A DNA stretch of 54,511 bases from positions 1 to 54,511 of the forward strand of contig LVWT01000030.1 in NCBI GenBank assembly GCA_002083405.1. Direction: 5' to 3'. Below are positions 41,094 through 47,897 of the stretch, in pieces. The notes below the pieces were generated by a model. It saw only the letters and a program-made list of their open reading frames with translations. It did not search any database and had not been told where the DNA came from. The first letter of the stretch is position 1. Each line of letters starts with the position of its first letter. Made by a program: the position numbers and the translations under genes. Source of the DNA: Nitrospira sp. SG-bin2. GTDB lineage: Bacteria > Nitrospirota > Nitrospiria > Nitrospirales > Nitrospiraceae.

Positions 41094-41293
41094 CAACTGT
41101 TGACGTGTTTGTACCAAAGGTAGAACGGCACCCAGAGCGGCCAGAGTGGCGCAGAAAGACTCAGTAACACCATCATTATCGTGTAGTCGGTCGCATCATC
41201 CGCGTGCTCCATTAACTCTCTACCGCCAACGTAAACGGTTGCGATTGACACCAGGGCGTACAGAACTAGTATTAACTCAGCCAAAGACAGCAT
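41093..41293 (-). CDS. Small two-segment membrane protein
   Basis: 66 residues with hydrophobic segments LAELILVLYALVSIATVYVG and IMMVLLSLSAPLWPLWVPFY separated by a short acidic loop (MEHADDATDYT). GGGGAG precedes the ATG at 41293. Overlaps gene 41277-41390 by 17 bases. No family known. Confidence 0.62.
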   Translation of the reverse strand: MLSLAELILVLYALVSIATVYVGGRELMEHADDATDYTIMMVLLSLSAPLWPLWVPFYLWYKHVNS

Positions 41294-41390
41294 CTCCCCA
41301 CAAGCCCCACTCGGTGTACTCGATCAACGGTAGATCCGGCCTGAACCCTAGGAACTCCGATTCGGTGTATTCCTCTGGGTCTTCATTCAT
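41277..41390 (-). CDS. Very small acidic protein, 37 residues
   Basis: Reads MNEDPEEYTESEFLGFRPDL followed by PLIEYTEWGLWGDAVFG. The ATG lies eight bases inside the upstream gene, and the end overlaps the next start, the close packing typical of this arm. Strongly acidic. Too short for a family call, but in-frame, compact and with a purine-rich upstream stretch. Confidence 0.5.
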   Translation of the reverse strand: MNEDPEEYTESEFLGFRPDLPLIEYTEWGLWGDAVFG

Positions 41391-41715
41391 CCCACCAGTC
41401 CTCTTTCAGTAGCTCTATATACTTTTCGGCGCGATCCCTTGATCTCCACGGGTGATGATTCATCCACGACACTTTTTTGGATCTGTCGTACACGGAGTAG
41501 TGATCGCCCAAGAATTCAATAGCCCAGTCCGGTTCGATGTGGATCGTCTCGCAAATCCATTCAGAGGTGTCCTCAAAAAACCCGCACGCCTCTAAGGTCG
41601 TGGGCGAGCCGTAAAGGCAGAACTCTTCCCCGGTCTCCCTGGGGCCGATGTAGGTGACGCAGTAATCCCCGTCTGCCGTACATAGTTCTTCAGCCCTGGC
41701 GCGGGACATCTTCAC
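41383..41715 (-). CDS. Hypothetical protein, 110 residues
   Basis: GTG start in a four-base overlap (ATG at 41709 is an alternative). MKMSRARAEELCTADGDYCV, beta-rich middle (ETGEEFCLYGSPTTLEACGF), WAIEFLGDHYSVYDRS and a final helix (RDRAEKYIELLKEDWWDE). Several Cys, no clear zinc pattern. Function unknown. Confidence 0.65.
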   Translation of the reverse strand: MKMSRARAEELCTADGDYCVTYIGPRETGEEFCLYGSPTTLEACGFFEDTSEWICETIHIEPDWAIEFLGDHYSVYDRSKKVSWMNHHPWRSRDRAEKYIELLKEDWWDE

Positions 41716-41996
41716 AAGGGGTAAACCTTGTGGTGGTGCTCAATAGAGTAGAACCTTTTATTGCATTTAGAACACGTCACACCACCCCACTGCCCGATCA
41801 AGGCCACGATTCCAGGGCGATACTGTTCAAGGTAGTATTTCATGTGCGCCTGGCACAGCATTCCGTCCGCGCAACCGTGGCCAATGTAGTAGGCTACTTG
41901 AGCGCCGCCGTGGTCGCTGTGGATGCATATGCATTCCATCTCCTCGAATGCGCTGTCCACATCCGAGGTGACATCGGTTTCGTTCAAAGTAGGCAT
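41712..41996 (-). CDS. Zinc-binding hypothetical protein, 94 residues
   Basis: MPTLNETDVTSDVDSAFEEM, with ECICIHSDHGG, GCADGMLCQAH and VTCSKCNKRFYSIEHHH: enough Cys/His for two zinc sites. GGTGGGTGG lies before the ATG at 41996. Overlaps the tiny membrane peptide gene 41984-42049. No family recognised. Confidence 0.65.
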   Translation of the reverse strand: MPTLNETDVTSDVDSAFEEMECICIHSDHGGAQVAYYIGHGCADGMLCQAHMKYYLEQYRPGIVALIGQWGGVTCSKCNKRFYSIEHHHKVYPL

Positions 41997-42049
41997 AAAA
42001 CACCACCCACCCACAGAACGAAGAACGCGCCGATAATTAACGGTTCCAC
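41984..42049 (-). CDS. Tiny membrane peptide, 21-25 residues
   Basis: MEPLIIGAFFVLWVGGVLCL from GTG at 42049; in-frame GTG codons at 42055 and 42061 would lengthen it to 23 or 25 residues. It is nearly all one hydrophobic segment. GGAGGTGG lies immediately upstream. It overlaps both neighbours: 13 bases with gene 41712-41996 and 13 bases with gene 42037-42135. Confidence 0.42.
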   Translation of the reverse strand: MEPLIIGAFFVLWVGGVLCLL

Positions 42050-42135
42050 TTCCACCTCCACAAAAGGTACTCGGATAACAGTGTTGGGCCGATGATTATG
42101 AGAAGAACAAGAGAGGCCAGGAGTAGGTCGGCCAT
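42037..42135 (-). CDS. Tiny membrane peptide, 32 residues
   Basis: MADLLLASLVLLIIIGPTLL then SEYLLWRWKWNR: one transmembrane segment and a Trp/Arg-rich cytoplasmic-type tail. ATG in a TAATG overlap with the previous micro-gene, no separate ribosome site, so translation is coupled. Confidence 0.55.
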   Translation of the reverse strand: MADLLLASLVLLIIIGPTLLSEYLLWRWKWNR

Positions 42136-42236
42136 TAGAAGATGCTGTCTTTGATTTCGCCCATAAACCAGCAGGCGCCCGCGTATCCCAACAGAGCTAC
42201 TAGGACTCCGCCGGCCAACATCCCTAACCAAAACAT
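42135..42236 (-). CDS. Tiny membrane peptide, 33 residues
   Basis: MFWLGMLAGGVLVALLGYAG then ACWFMGEIKDSIF: one transmembrane segment with a short acidic/basic tail. AAGGAGG stands directly before the ATG in a TGATG overlap. First of three consecutive micro-genes. Confidence 0.6.
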   Translation of the reverse strand: MFWLGMLAGGVLVALLGYAGACWFMGEIKDSIF

Positions 42237-42478
42237 CACGCCTCCTTGTATCTGCGGGTGAACTCTTCATCGGTGAAAATCTCCACCGAACCGTCCTCGA
42301 ATTTCACAACCCAATCCCCCGGGTAGGCCTGTGATCTCCCTATCGTGTCCGAGACATAAAAGTGGCTGAGACGCCCTGTAACGGACTTAAACTCGTGGTG
42401 CCTAGGGAAGGCCTTCTTGAACGCTCTATAGGGTCTGGTGACCTGTACAGCCGTAACAATGGTGTCTGTGTATTTCAC
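42236..42478 (-). CDS. Hypothetical protein, 80 residues
   Basis: GTG start in a four-base overlap with the upstream stop: MKYTDTIVTAVQVTRPYRAF. Contains GRLSHFYVSDTIGRSQAYPG and WVVKFEDGSVEIFTDEEFTR, a small beta-barrel-like pattern resembling phage proteins that carry a D-G-x-V-E-I-F strand. Starting at 42532 instead would cause a long overlap. Function unknown. Confidence 0.65.
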   Translation of the reverse strand: MKYTDTIVTAVQVTRPYRAFKKAFPRHHEFKSVTGRLSHFYVSDTIGRSQAYPGDWVVKFEDGSVEIFTDEEFTRRYKEA

Positions 42479-42657
42479 GCCCGCTCCAAAGGGAAGTTGC
42501 AACTTAGAGGGATGGAGCCCCAGCTTGAGCATTGAACCCAGTCGTTGTCGATCTTGAAAAACCAGGCGTTCTCTCTGCGCTCGTAAACTAAACCGTCACG
42601 GGTGATCCACTGTGACCCGATTTCGGCGGAACTTAAACCTTCCCGGTTTTGGATCAC
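42475..42657 (-). CDS. Hypothetical protein, 60 residues
   Basis: GTG start in a four-base overlap. MIQNREGLSSAEIGSQWITR, then a beta-hairpin (GLVYERRENAWFFKIDNDWV). Two Cys near the end. Tight overlaps on both sides support reality. No family known. Confidence 0.6.
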   Translation of the reverse strand: MIQNREGLSSAEIGSQWITRDGLVYERRENAWFFKIDNDWVQCSSWGSIPLSCNFPLERA

Positions 42658-42929
42658 ATCAACCCCTCAGCAGCCTGTTTGAATAAATCCAGCATCTCCT
42701 GCTTCGATCTCCCCTGAATCCACCACTTCGTCAAATCCCCGCCAGGGACATACGGCCTTAAAGCTTTGGAGACATCCCACCCATACCCTTGGTAGTCGTT
42801 GTCTCTCCAACCCAGATGGCAGTAGAAGTAGAGGTCCCTGCCCAATCTCTGGTGTTTCTGGCTGTACCTGATGTGGGTGTTTCTTTTCACCGCTTCGCGG
42901 GCCAGGAGGAGAGATGTGAGGGTGCTCAA
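42654..42929 (-). CDS. Hypothetical protein, 91 residues
   Basis: TTG start in a TTGA overlap. MSTLTSLLLAREAVKRNTHI, aromatic middle (GRDLYFYCHLGWRDNDYQGY) and a C-terminal helix (SKQEMLDLFKQAAEGLM). No motif recognised. Confidence 0.6.
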   Translation of the reverse strand: MSTLTSLLLAREAVKRNTHIRYSQKHQRLGRDLYFYCHLGWRDNDYQGYGWDVSKALRPYVPGGDLTKWWIQGRSKQEMLDLFKQAAEGLM

Positions 42930-43120
42930 TCCGTGTACCTTGCGAGGGCTGATTCCAGGCCTGCGTACAGATGCTCGCTAACCCGAATAAACTGTCGGAC
43001 CAAATGCTTTAGAAGCGGGTCTGAGTCGTCAAGGTCATCTTCGTTCAGCCCGTACTCAAAGAAGGCGTCACAGATCCCGCCCTCCGACTGGACCTTCGCG
43101 GCGAACTCTTCCGGTGTCAT
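42926..43120 (-). CDS. First gene of the right minus-strand arm, 64 residues
   Basis: MTPEEFAAKVQSEGGICDAF, acidic centre (YGLNEDDLDDSDPLLKHLVR), helical end. No ribosome site; CATAAT ends six bases before the ATG, so the mRNA is probably leaderless. It is the promoter-proximal gene of a run of about 18 small genes. Function unknown. Confidence 0.62.
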   Translation of the reverse strand: MTPEEFAAKVQSEGGICDAFFEYGLNEDDLDDSDPLLKHLVRQFIRVSEHLYAGLESALARYTD

Positions 43121-43126
43121 ACATCA

Positions 43127-43132
43127 ATTATG
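43127..43132 (-). promoter_or_regulatory. -10 box driving the right minus-strand arm
   Basis: On the minus strand CATAAT is followed by six bases and the ATG at 43120. No Shine-Dalgarno. A TTGGAA lies upstream but at 21 bases, too far for a standard -35. Confidence 0.45.
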
Positions 43133-43661
43133 GGGGCGATCGTAGTGACTATTTTCCAACATCAACCTTCAGGTTATTGGATGTAAGGGTTTCCCAACTT
43201 TCCCCGAGACCCCCGCGTCCACCAAGTGCCGTACCCGACTGACGCAAGTACCACCGTCTTTTGATCTTTTGAAAATCTTTTCTTTTAAGATCAACGACCA
43301 AGAGCTCCGCGCGAAACTTGCGTCCTTGAAAAAACCTCCGAACTGGACTCTAGCTCCTAAGTCTCGTCGTGCACTCCATTGCACTACTGGACTTTCGTGC
43401 CTAGTCTCGCCTTCATCTCCTTGCTAAAAAGAAGATTAAAGACGGAGTTTCAACTGATTAGTTCGTCAGTTTGTTTTGCGACAGACCCTTCTCATAGGGC
43501 AGGTAGGGCTGACAACTCAACGCCACACTGACATCCCAGTAGGTTGAATCACGCTTACGCGGCCTGGGGGAGGTGTGGAGGCATCCGCTGTCCCTGCATA
43601 TAAGATTCTACCGCCATTTACAGTCACTCTTTAGATCAGAAATAGTCACATCAATCGCCCC
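43133..43661. other. Long non-coding divergent region, candidate origin or ncRNA
   Basis: More than 500 bp between two outward-facing promoters. It contains an AT-rich inverted repeat, TTGATCTT (43261-43268) with AAGATCAA (43287-43294), whose interior has repeated ATCTTTT. Two related 23-24-base segments, starting ACTGGACT and ending AGTCTC, lie at 43342-43365 and 43386-43408 with a GTGCA/TGCAC hairpin between. AACTGA/TCAGTT at about 43452-43471 is followed by TGTTTT, terminator-like on the plus strand. One weak ORF (43169-43384, minus) is listed separately. I see no tRNA. Confidence 0.55.
43169..43384 (-). CDS. Doubtful ORF in the divergent region
   Basis: 71 residues from GTG: MQWSARRDLGARVQFGGFFK, later DGGTCVSRVRHLVDAGVSGK. 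The start overlaps the stop of a 10-codon frame (MKARLGTKVQ) in a TAGTG arrangement. No ribosome site, no recognised family, and another frame (GGRGGLGESWETL) looks as protein-like over the last part. It is more likely chance or a decayed gene than a working one. Confidence 0.2.
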   Translation of the reverse strand: MQWSARRDLGARVQFGGFFKDASFARSSWSLILKEKIFKRSKDGGTCVSRVRHLVDAGVSGKVGKPLHPIT

Positions 43662-43667
43662 TACAAT
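43662..43667 (+). promoter_or_regulatory. -10 box driving the early/replication operon
   Basis: TACAAT is followed by six bases and the GTG at 43674, with no ribosome site: a leaderless start. It mirrors the minus-strand promoter at 43127-43132. Confidence 0.5.
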
Positions 43668-43673
43668 AAGTAG

Positions 43674-43841
43674 GTGGGCATCAAAGAAGACTACTTCTAC
43701 GGCTACGAGATGGGCCGGATAGAAGGCTACGACATTGGGTCCGCTGATGGTTACCACGCCGGCTACTCGGATGGTTACGCGGACGGGAAAAGATTCCGCG
43801 AACAGCTTGAGGAATACCACGGGAAGGCTAAAAGTGAGTGA
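43674..43841 (+). CDS. Small GY-repeat protein, 55 residues
   Basis: MGIKEDYFYGYEMGRIEGYD then DGYHAGYSDGYADG: a regular Gly-Tyr every four residues, then a charged helix (KRFREQLEEYHGK). The periodic GYxxG pattern occurs in other short phage proteins; function unknown. GTG start appears leaderless. It overlaps the next gene by eight bases. First gene of the early operon. Confidence 0.65.
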   Translation: MGIKEDYFYGYEMGRIEGYDIGSADGYHAGYSDGYADGKRFREQLEEYHGKAKSE

Positions 43842-44184
43842 GTTAGGCCAGAGGCTTATCGAGAGAGTCCGGCATCACGCCGTAGAGAATCCTGATTTCG
43901 TGTATCAACCGGCCAATGAAGACGATGAGTACCTCCCAGGCGTGTGTTCATACATACGTGACGGTAAGCCATCATGCCTTGTAGGACACGCCTTGTGGGA
44001 TTGCGGAGTTATAGACGACACTCTTGGGGAAGACCTCAATACGTGGACCGACATACGTTCCCTAGACCTCCGCATGAATCTCGCGGTTGATGCCGAAGAA
44101 ATCCAATGGCTGTCCGACGTTCAAGACGCGCAGGACATAAAAATCCCTTGGGGCACAGCAGTGAAGAGGGCTGACGATGAGTGA
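43834..44184 (+). CDS. Early protein, first of two tandem paralogues
   Basis: 116 residues, GTG start with GGGAAGG upstream. Motifs CSYIRDGKPSCLVGHALWDC and EEIQWLSDVQDAQDIKIPWG recur in the next gene. The pairs of Cys and the LVGHxLWD segment are the shared core. It may be a conserved actinophage early protein; I know no function. Overlaps its paralogue by eight bases. Confidence 0.75.
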   Translation: MSELGQRLIERVRHHAVENPDFVYQPANEDDEYLPGVCSYIRDGKPSCLVGHALWDCGVIDDTLGEDLNTWTDIRSLDLRMNLAVDAEEIQWLSDVQDAQDIKIPWGTAVKRADDE

Positions 44185-44539
44185 AAACGGCCAGAAAGTC
44201 ATCGCGGCAGTGCGGAGAATCGCCGCAGAACAGCCCGGCAAGACCTATGTGGCGCCGAGAACAACAAGCTATGTCCCTCAATGCGTCTATGTGTTGAATG
44301 GCGCCGCGAGCTGCTTGGTAGGCCACGGACTTTGGGACGCAGGACTTATCGCCGCCGACTTTGAGGACTGCGACTTCAACTGCACAGGGATTGAGTACGT
44401 TGACGATTTTGAGATCGATCGCAAAGAGCGCACCTGGCTCGCTTATGCACAGGACGCCCAGGACCGGGGAGAAACCTGGTCCACTGCGGTAAGTGAAGCC
44501 GACCACAGGGCTGCGTTGGATGCGATGGTCAATGCGTAG
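44177..44539 (+). CDS. Early protein, second tandem paralogue
   Basis: 120 residues. CVYVLNGAASCLVGHGLWDA and RTWLAYAQDAQDRGETWSTA align with CSYIRDGKPSCLVGHALWDC and QWLSDVQDAQDIKIPWGTA of the gene before, so the two arose by duplication and then diverged. Start ATG in an eight-base overlap. Function unknown; no membrane segment. Confidence 0.75.
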   Translation: MSENGQKVIAAVRRIAAEQPGKTYVAPRTTSYVPQCVYVLNGAASCLVGHGLWDAGLIAADFEDCDFNCTGIEYVDDFEIDRKERTWLAYAQDAQDRGETWSTAVSEADHRAALDAMVNA

Positions 44540-44867
44540 CCTTCGCCAAATCGCAAGAAAGCTCGGCGGCAAGCGCACGCCAGATCCTGAAGGCGCCATA
44601 GCGGTTCTGCAGATCGCCCGAAGGTTGGTAAAAGACCACGGATTCAAGGCGATCGAGGCATTGAATGAGGCGGCCGAGAAATACGCCTCACCCATAGACC
44701 CGGCTAAAGCTTTCTGGGCGGCCCACTACACGTTAACCACTGCGGGCGCACGTAAAGGATATGGGTATTTCGAGGTGTGCGAAGCGGAGATCGATGTGCT
44801 GTTACCCATCTTCGACGCCGCCATCCAAAGTCAGGGAGCTACCAATTTGAAAGCGAAGAAGTTATGA
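44532..44867 (+). CDS. Hypothetical early protein, 111 residues
   Basis: MRSLRQIARKLGGKRTPDPE is basic; then helices (IAVLQIARRLVKDHGFKAIE; ALNEAAEKYASPIDPAKAFW). The ATG at 44532 overlaps the upstream stop by eight bases. No family recognised. Confidence 0.65.
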   Translation: MRSLRQIARKLGGKRTPDPEGAIAVLQIARRLVKDHGFKAIEALNEAAEKYASPIDPAKAFWAAHYTLTTAGARKGYGYFEVCEAEIDVLLPIFDAAIQSQGATNLKAKKL

Positions 44868-45031
44868 CGGACGTGATCAATTTTTACTCGGGCTTTCAAG
44901 TCGAACACCGCAAGTGGGCCGCCGAGTTGGCGACAGAAATCCACCAGGGATCGAACGATGCCGACCTAGTTCTTGGAACGGCTCAAAGGATATTTGACTG
45001 GGCCTGCGTTTCCGGTCGGTTAGCGCGATGA
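44864..45031 (+). CDS. Hypothetical early protein, 55 residues
   Basis: MTDVINFYSGFQVEHRKWAA then helix ELATEIHQGSNDADLVLGTA and FDWACVSGRLAR. ATGA overlaps at both ends tie it to the ERF operon. Function unknown. Confidence 0.65.
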   Translation: MTDVINFYSGFQVEHRKWAAELATEIHQGSNDADLVLGTAQRIFDWACVSGRLAR

Positions 45032-45681
45032 GCGAAAGTAGTGCCCCCTCAGTTTATGGGGCGTGGTCCAAAGTCATGGAAGACGTACAGGGCATCGGGA
45101 AGGACGGGGTCAACACCACCCCCGGGCAGAACTACCGCTTCAGGGGCATAGACGCGGTCATGAACGCTGTCGGGCCGGCATTGAGAGCACACGGTGTTGT
45201 GGTTGTTCCGAGGGTTCTCAGTGAGACCTCAGAGCGCTACGAATCGAAAAACGGCGCCAAGATGGTCAACCGCATCGTCGAGGTGGAATACACCGTCTAC
45301 GGCCCAAATGGGGACCATTTCAGCGGCGCCTCGTATGGCGAAGCCGCAGACAGCGGAGACAAAGGCATCACCAAAGCCCAAAGTGTGGCTTACCGGACCT
45401 TCCTCCTCCAAGGCCTAACGATCCCCACGGATGAACCCGACCCGGACGCCTCAACGCACGAGCGGGGCTCCCATGATCGTCGCCATCAAGAGGCTCAGCC
45501 CTCCATCTCCCTGGCGGATGTGAAAGCAGCTTCGGACAGGGCCGGCGCATCCCGGGAGGACGTGGAGAAGTATTTCAGCGACAAACACAAGTGCGAGATC
45601 GCCAACGCCTCCCCGAAAGCATTACGTGACGCGGTAGATCACTTCACCGCCCAAGCTGTCAAGAAAGAGTTGAGTCAATGA
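45028..45681 (+). CDS. erf: ERF-family single-strand annealing protein
   Basis: 217 residues. The N-terminal ERF core is recognisable: GAWSKVMEDVQGIGKDG, NYRFRGIDAVMNAVGPALRA, GVVVVPRVLSETSERY, SYGEAADSGDKGITKAQSVA and AYRTFLLQGLTIPT. A linker and a basic C-terminal region follow. ERF proteins anneal single strands in recombination-dependent replication. A PD-(D/E)XK exonuclease follows after one small gene, the usual partner. Confidence 0.9.
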   Translation: MSESSAPSVYGAWSKVMEDVQGIGKDGVNTTPGQNYRFRGIDAVMNAVGPALRAHGVVVVPRVLSETSERYESKNGAKMVNRIVEVEYTVYGPNGDHFSGASYGEAADSGDKGITKAQSVAYRTFLLQGLTIPTDEPDPDASTHERGSHDRRHQEAQPSISLADVKAASDRAGASREDVEKYFSDKHKCEIANASPKALRDAVDHFTAQAVKKELSQ

Positions 45682-45842
45682 GAACGTTTATGTTGTGGTT
45701 TTGCGGGTTATTCGCGGCCTTCGATGCTGTCTCGGCCGTGCTATACGCCTCTAACGGACAGTACGGATGGGCCTTGTATGAGGCATTCTTCGCTGTAGTG
45801 ATGGTTGCTTTTTACGTCTACTGGCTGGGTTGGGACTACTGA
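45678..45842 (+). CDS. Small two-segment membrane protein
   Basis: 54 residues: MRTFMLWFCGLFAAFDAVSA as first and YEAFFAVVMVAFYVYWLGWD as second hydrophobic segment, with a short polar turn (SNGQYGWA). ATGA overlap with the ERF stop. It sits between two recombination genes, but a membrane role there is unexplained. Confidence 0.62.
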   Translation: MRTFMLWFCGLFAAFDAVSAVLYASNGQYGWALYEAFFAVVMVAFYVYWLGWDY

Positions 45843-45844
45843 CC

Positions 45845-46777
45845 TTGGCACGTGTGACGCTGACGGCAACGATCCCGGTCGCTCAATACGCAAACATCCA
45901 GCCGACCTTTGAAACTGAGGCCGACACCCACGAAGCAGCGATGGATGCCGCCCTACGTCAGATGAAAGACGTGTGGGACCGGACAGCGGCGAAACCCTTA
46001 GTGGTTAGGGATTTGGATGTTTACCGACCCATTCCAGGGGAAGAATTACGCTGTTGGGCCTCTGGGACTCGGGTCACCTTCGATGCCGCTACCCACACCT
46101 ACTCCGGTGATGGGAAACAGTGGCTCTCCGGGTCGGTGTTCGCCGATCGATACAAGGGCGGGTTCAACACCCCCGTAGTTGCACAGAAGGTCGCAGACAA
46201 GTACGGCGTGGAAGCCTCCGAGGTTATCGCCATGTGGGAGCTGAACCGGGATGCCTCCGCCACAGTCGGAACAGCAGTTCACGCGGCCCTACAACTCCGG
46301 GGACAGTACGCGCAGCTATCCAGGTCGATCAAAGACGGCAGCCTCGAATCGGCGCTGACAAAGAACCCCATACTTCTCCCCCTCGTCGAAGCGTTCTTCG
46401 CCACACGGGAACATGAGGACGCCCGCTACGAGGTGTTCGTGGCAGATCCCGTAAGGGCGCACTGCGGGTTCATCGACAGACTCGTTATAGAGCCTGATGG
46501 GCTTTATGTGGAGGACTACAAGACAAACGCCGACCTAGCCAAGTCGGAAACAATATCGGCCCCATTCAAAGGTGTTGTTCCTTCCACGCAACTAGGTTCG
46601 TACTGGTTGCAGCTATCGTTTTACGCGAGGATTCTTCGCGCGCACGGGAAAACCGTCAAAGGCCTCCGCATCCATCATTGGCGCAACAACCAATGGGAAA
46701 CCCACGAACACGAGATGGTCGACATCGAGGGACTGATAAAGGGGAGCAATGCGGTTCCGCTGGACCCTGTTCGGTAA
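45845..46777 (+). CDS. PD-(D/E)XK exonuclease (Cas4/RecB-like)
   Basis: About 310 residues from TTG at 45845; TTG at 45830 is an alternative. A short N-terminal beta region (RVTLTATIPVAQYANIQPTF) precedes the nuclease: GTAVHAALQLRGQ with the conserved His, CGFIDRLVI with the catalytic Asp, and LYVEDYKTN giving the E-x-K triad, then QLSFYARIL. As partner of ERF it would resect DNA ends to provide single strands. Confidence 0.85.
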   Translation: MARVTLTATIPVAQYANIQPTFETEADTHEAAMDAALRQMKDVWDRTAAKPLVVRDLDVYRPIPGEELRCWASGTRVTFDAATHTYSGDGKQWLSGSVFADRYKGGFNTPVVAQKVADKYGVEASEVIAMWELNRDASATVGTAVHAALQLRGQYAQLSRSIKDGSLESALTKNPILLPLVEAFFATREHEDARYEVFVADPVRAHCGFIDRLVIEPDGLYVEDYKTNADLAKSETISAPFKGVVPSTQLGSYWLQLSFYARILRAHGKTVKGLRIHHWRNNQWETHEHEMVDIEGLIKGSNAVPLDPVR

Positions 46778-46913
46778 GGAAATCACCACGCTTGAATGGG
46801 GCGACGAGATACTTTGCGAACTCGATGAGATTACCGGCGGATCTTGTCACGATTTCGAGCGCGACGGAGAACCCCTAGACCCGCAAGACAGGTACAGGTT
46901 TGGTTTCGAATGA
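46749..46913 (+). CDS. Small phage protein, 54 residues
   Basis: MRFRWTLFGKEITTLEWGDE then LCELDEITGGSCHDFERDGE. GGGGAG precedes the ATG, which is 29 bases inside the exonuclease gene. MRFxWTLFGKE openings recur in actinophage replication regions. Ends in ATGA overlap. No function known. Confidence 0.65.
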   Translation: MRFRWTLFGKEITTLEWGDEILCELDEITGGSCHDFERDGEPLDPQDRYRFGFE

Positions 46914-47245
46914 CAACACCAATAAGTATCGAGAACGAACTTAAACAACTTGGGGAGAAGATCGAACATCTCTCCAAAGTGATAGCTTGGCACACCGCCA
47001 AGAGGGACTGGCGGAAACGACTTTTGAAACTCGCGGACTCCATCGCCCAGTTGGATTTCAAAGGTCCCCAGTGGAAGGCGAAATCCCACGCTGTGAAGGT
47101 CACAATAAAGGAACAGTCAGACCTTGACGTGGCCGAGGCGGAATTGACTTTGGCGCTTGAATTGAAGCACGCATACGATAAGCAGGTTTTTACAACTTTG
47201 GGTAGAAACAAATCCATCGGCAACGCATACAATTGGGGGCATTGA
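46910..47245 (+). CDS. Hypothetical coiled-coil protein, 111 residues
   Basis: MTTPISIENELKQLGEKIEH then SKVIAWHTAKRDWRKRLLKL, and a second helix (DLDVAEAELTLALELKHAYD). Mostly charged helices. ATGA overlap at the start and TGATG with the next gene. No family recognised. Confidence 0.65.
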   Translation: MTTPISIENELKQLGEKIEHLSKVIAWHTAKRDWRKRLLKLADSIAQLDFKGPQWKAKSHAVKVTIKEQSDLDVAEAELTLALELKHAYDKQVFTTLGRNKSIGNAYNWGH

Positions 47246-47595
47246 TGTTCCGGCGCAAAAAGATCCCCCCACCATTAAAGGTTGAGGTCCCCCAAGAACC
47301 GGAACTCCGTATCCCCTTCTATCTCGCTGAAAATTTGAGGGTGGCTTTGGACTATATCGGGAGGCTCCCCACCGTCCCCGAGAACGTCAGAAAAACCATC
47401 GACGAATGGATGACCGCCTACTCCGGTTTGTTGGCGTGGTGGATCATTCAGACACACGGATGGGGTGGACTCATGGTGGCCACACAAGAAGCCGCCGAAG
47501 TCTGTGAGAGATTCTATGAAGCGGTGGGTGAGGGTGTTAAGGCCAGCGAAACCTCCCTCTTCGATTTTCTCGAGAAAGACATCAAAGACGAATGA
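47245..47595 (+). CDS. Hypothetical early protein, 116 residues
   Basis: MFRRKKIPPPLKVEVPQEPE, then helices (AENLRVALDYIGRLPTVPEN; EAAEVCERFYEAVGEGVKAS). Start in a TGATG overlap. A hydrophobic stretch YSGLLAWWIIQTHGWGGLMV is probably a buried helix. Function unknown. Confidence 0.65.
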   Translation: MFRRKKIPPPLKVEVPQEPELRIPFYLAENLRVALDYIGRLPTVPENVRKTIDEWMTAYSGLLAWWIIQTHGWGGLMVATQEAAEVCERFYEAVGEGVKASETSLFDFLEKDIKDE

Positions 47596-47897
47596 TGGAG
47601 CCCCTCATTCCCTTAAAGATTGCGGAGAGGCTCTATGTTGCGATGGGTGTGGTTATTCAGGAGATCCAAAAGAAATCCGACTACCCCACAGACACGCTGG
47701 ATTTGATCGTCCACCATTATGAAATCTCCCGCTCCAATTATCTCAAAGGTAAAGGGTGGCAGGAGAAGTCCATCAAAGATGTCACACAAACTGAAGTGTT
47801 CGAACTACACAAATGGCTTATAGATCGCGCCGCAGAATCTAAAGTGTCGGCGGAGGATCTGGAACTATGGGAGAGGGAGATGGATGATCACCCTTGA
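47592..47897 (+). CDS. Hypothetical early protein, 101 residues
   Basis: MMEPLIPLKIAERLYVAMGV then IQEIQKKSDYPTDTLDLIVH and ISRSNYLKGKGWQEKSIKDV. Helical, ATGA overlap at the start. No motif recognised. Confidence 0.62.
   Translation: MMEPLIPLKIAERLYVAMGVVIQEIQKKSDYPTDTLDLIVHHYEISRSNYLKGKGWQEKSIKDVTQTEVFELHKWLIDRAAESKVSAEDLELWEREMDDHP

Noticed and set aside
43181..43660. tRNA or tmRNA genes in the divergent region
   Set aside because: I looked for T-arm GGTTCGAATCC-like sequences on both strands; AGGTTGAATCACGC and GTCCAGTTCGGAGG occur but no matching acceptor, D and anticodon arms.
44036..44695. 219-residue minus-strand ORF in the early operon
   Set aside because: It lies opposite two conserved paralogues with recognisable repeats and has no ribosome site or family resemblance.
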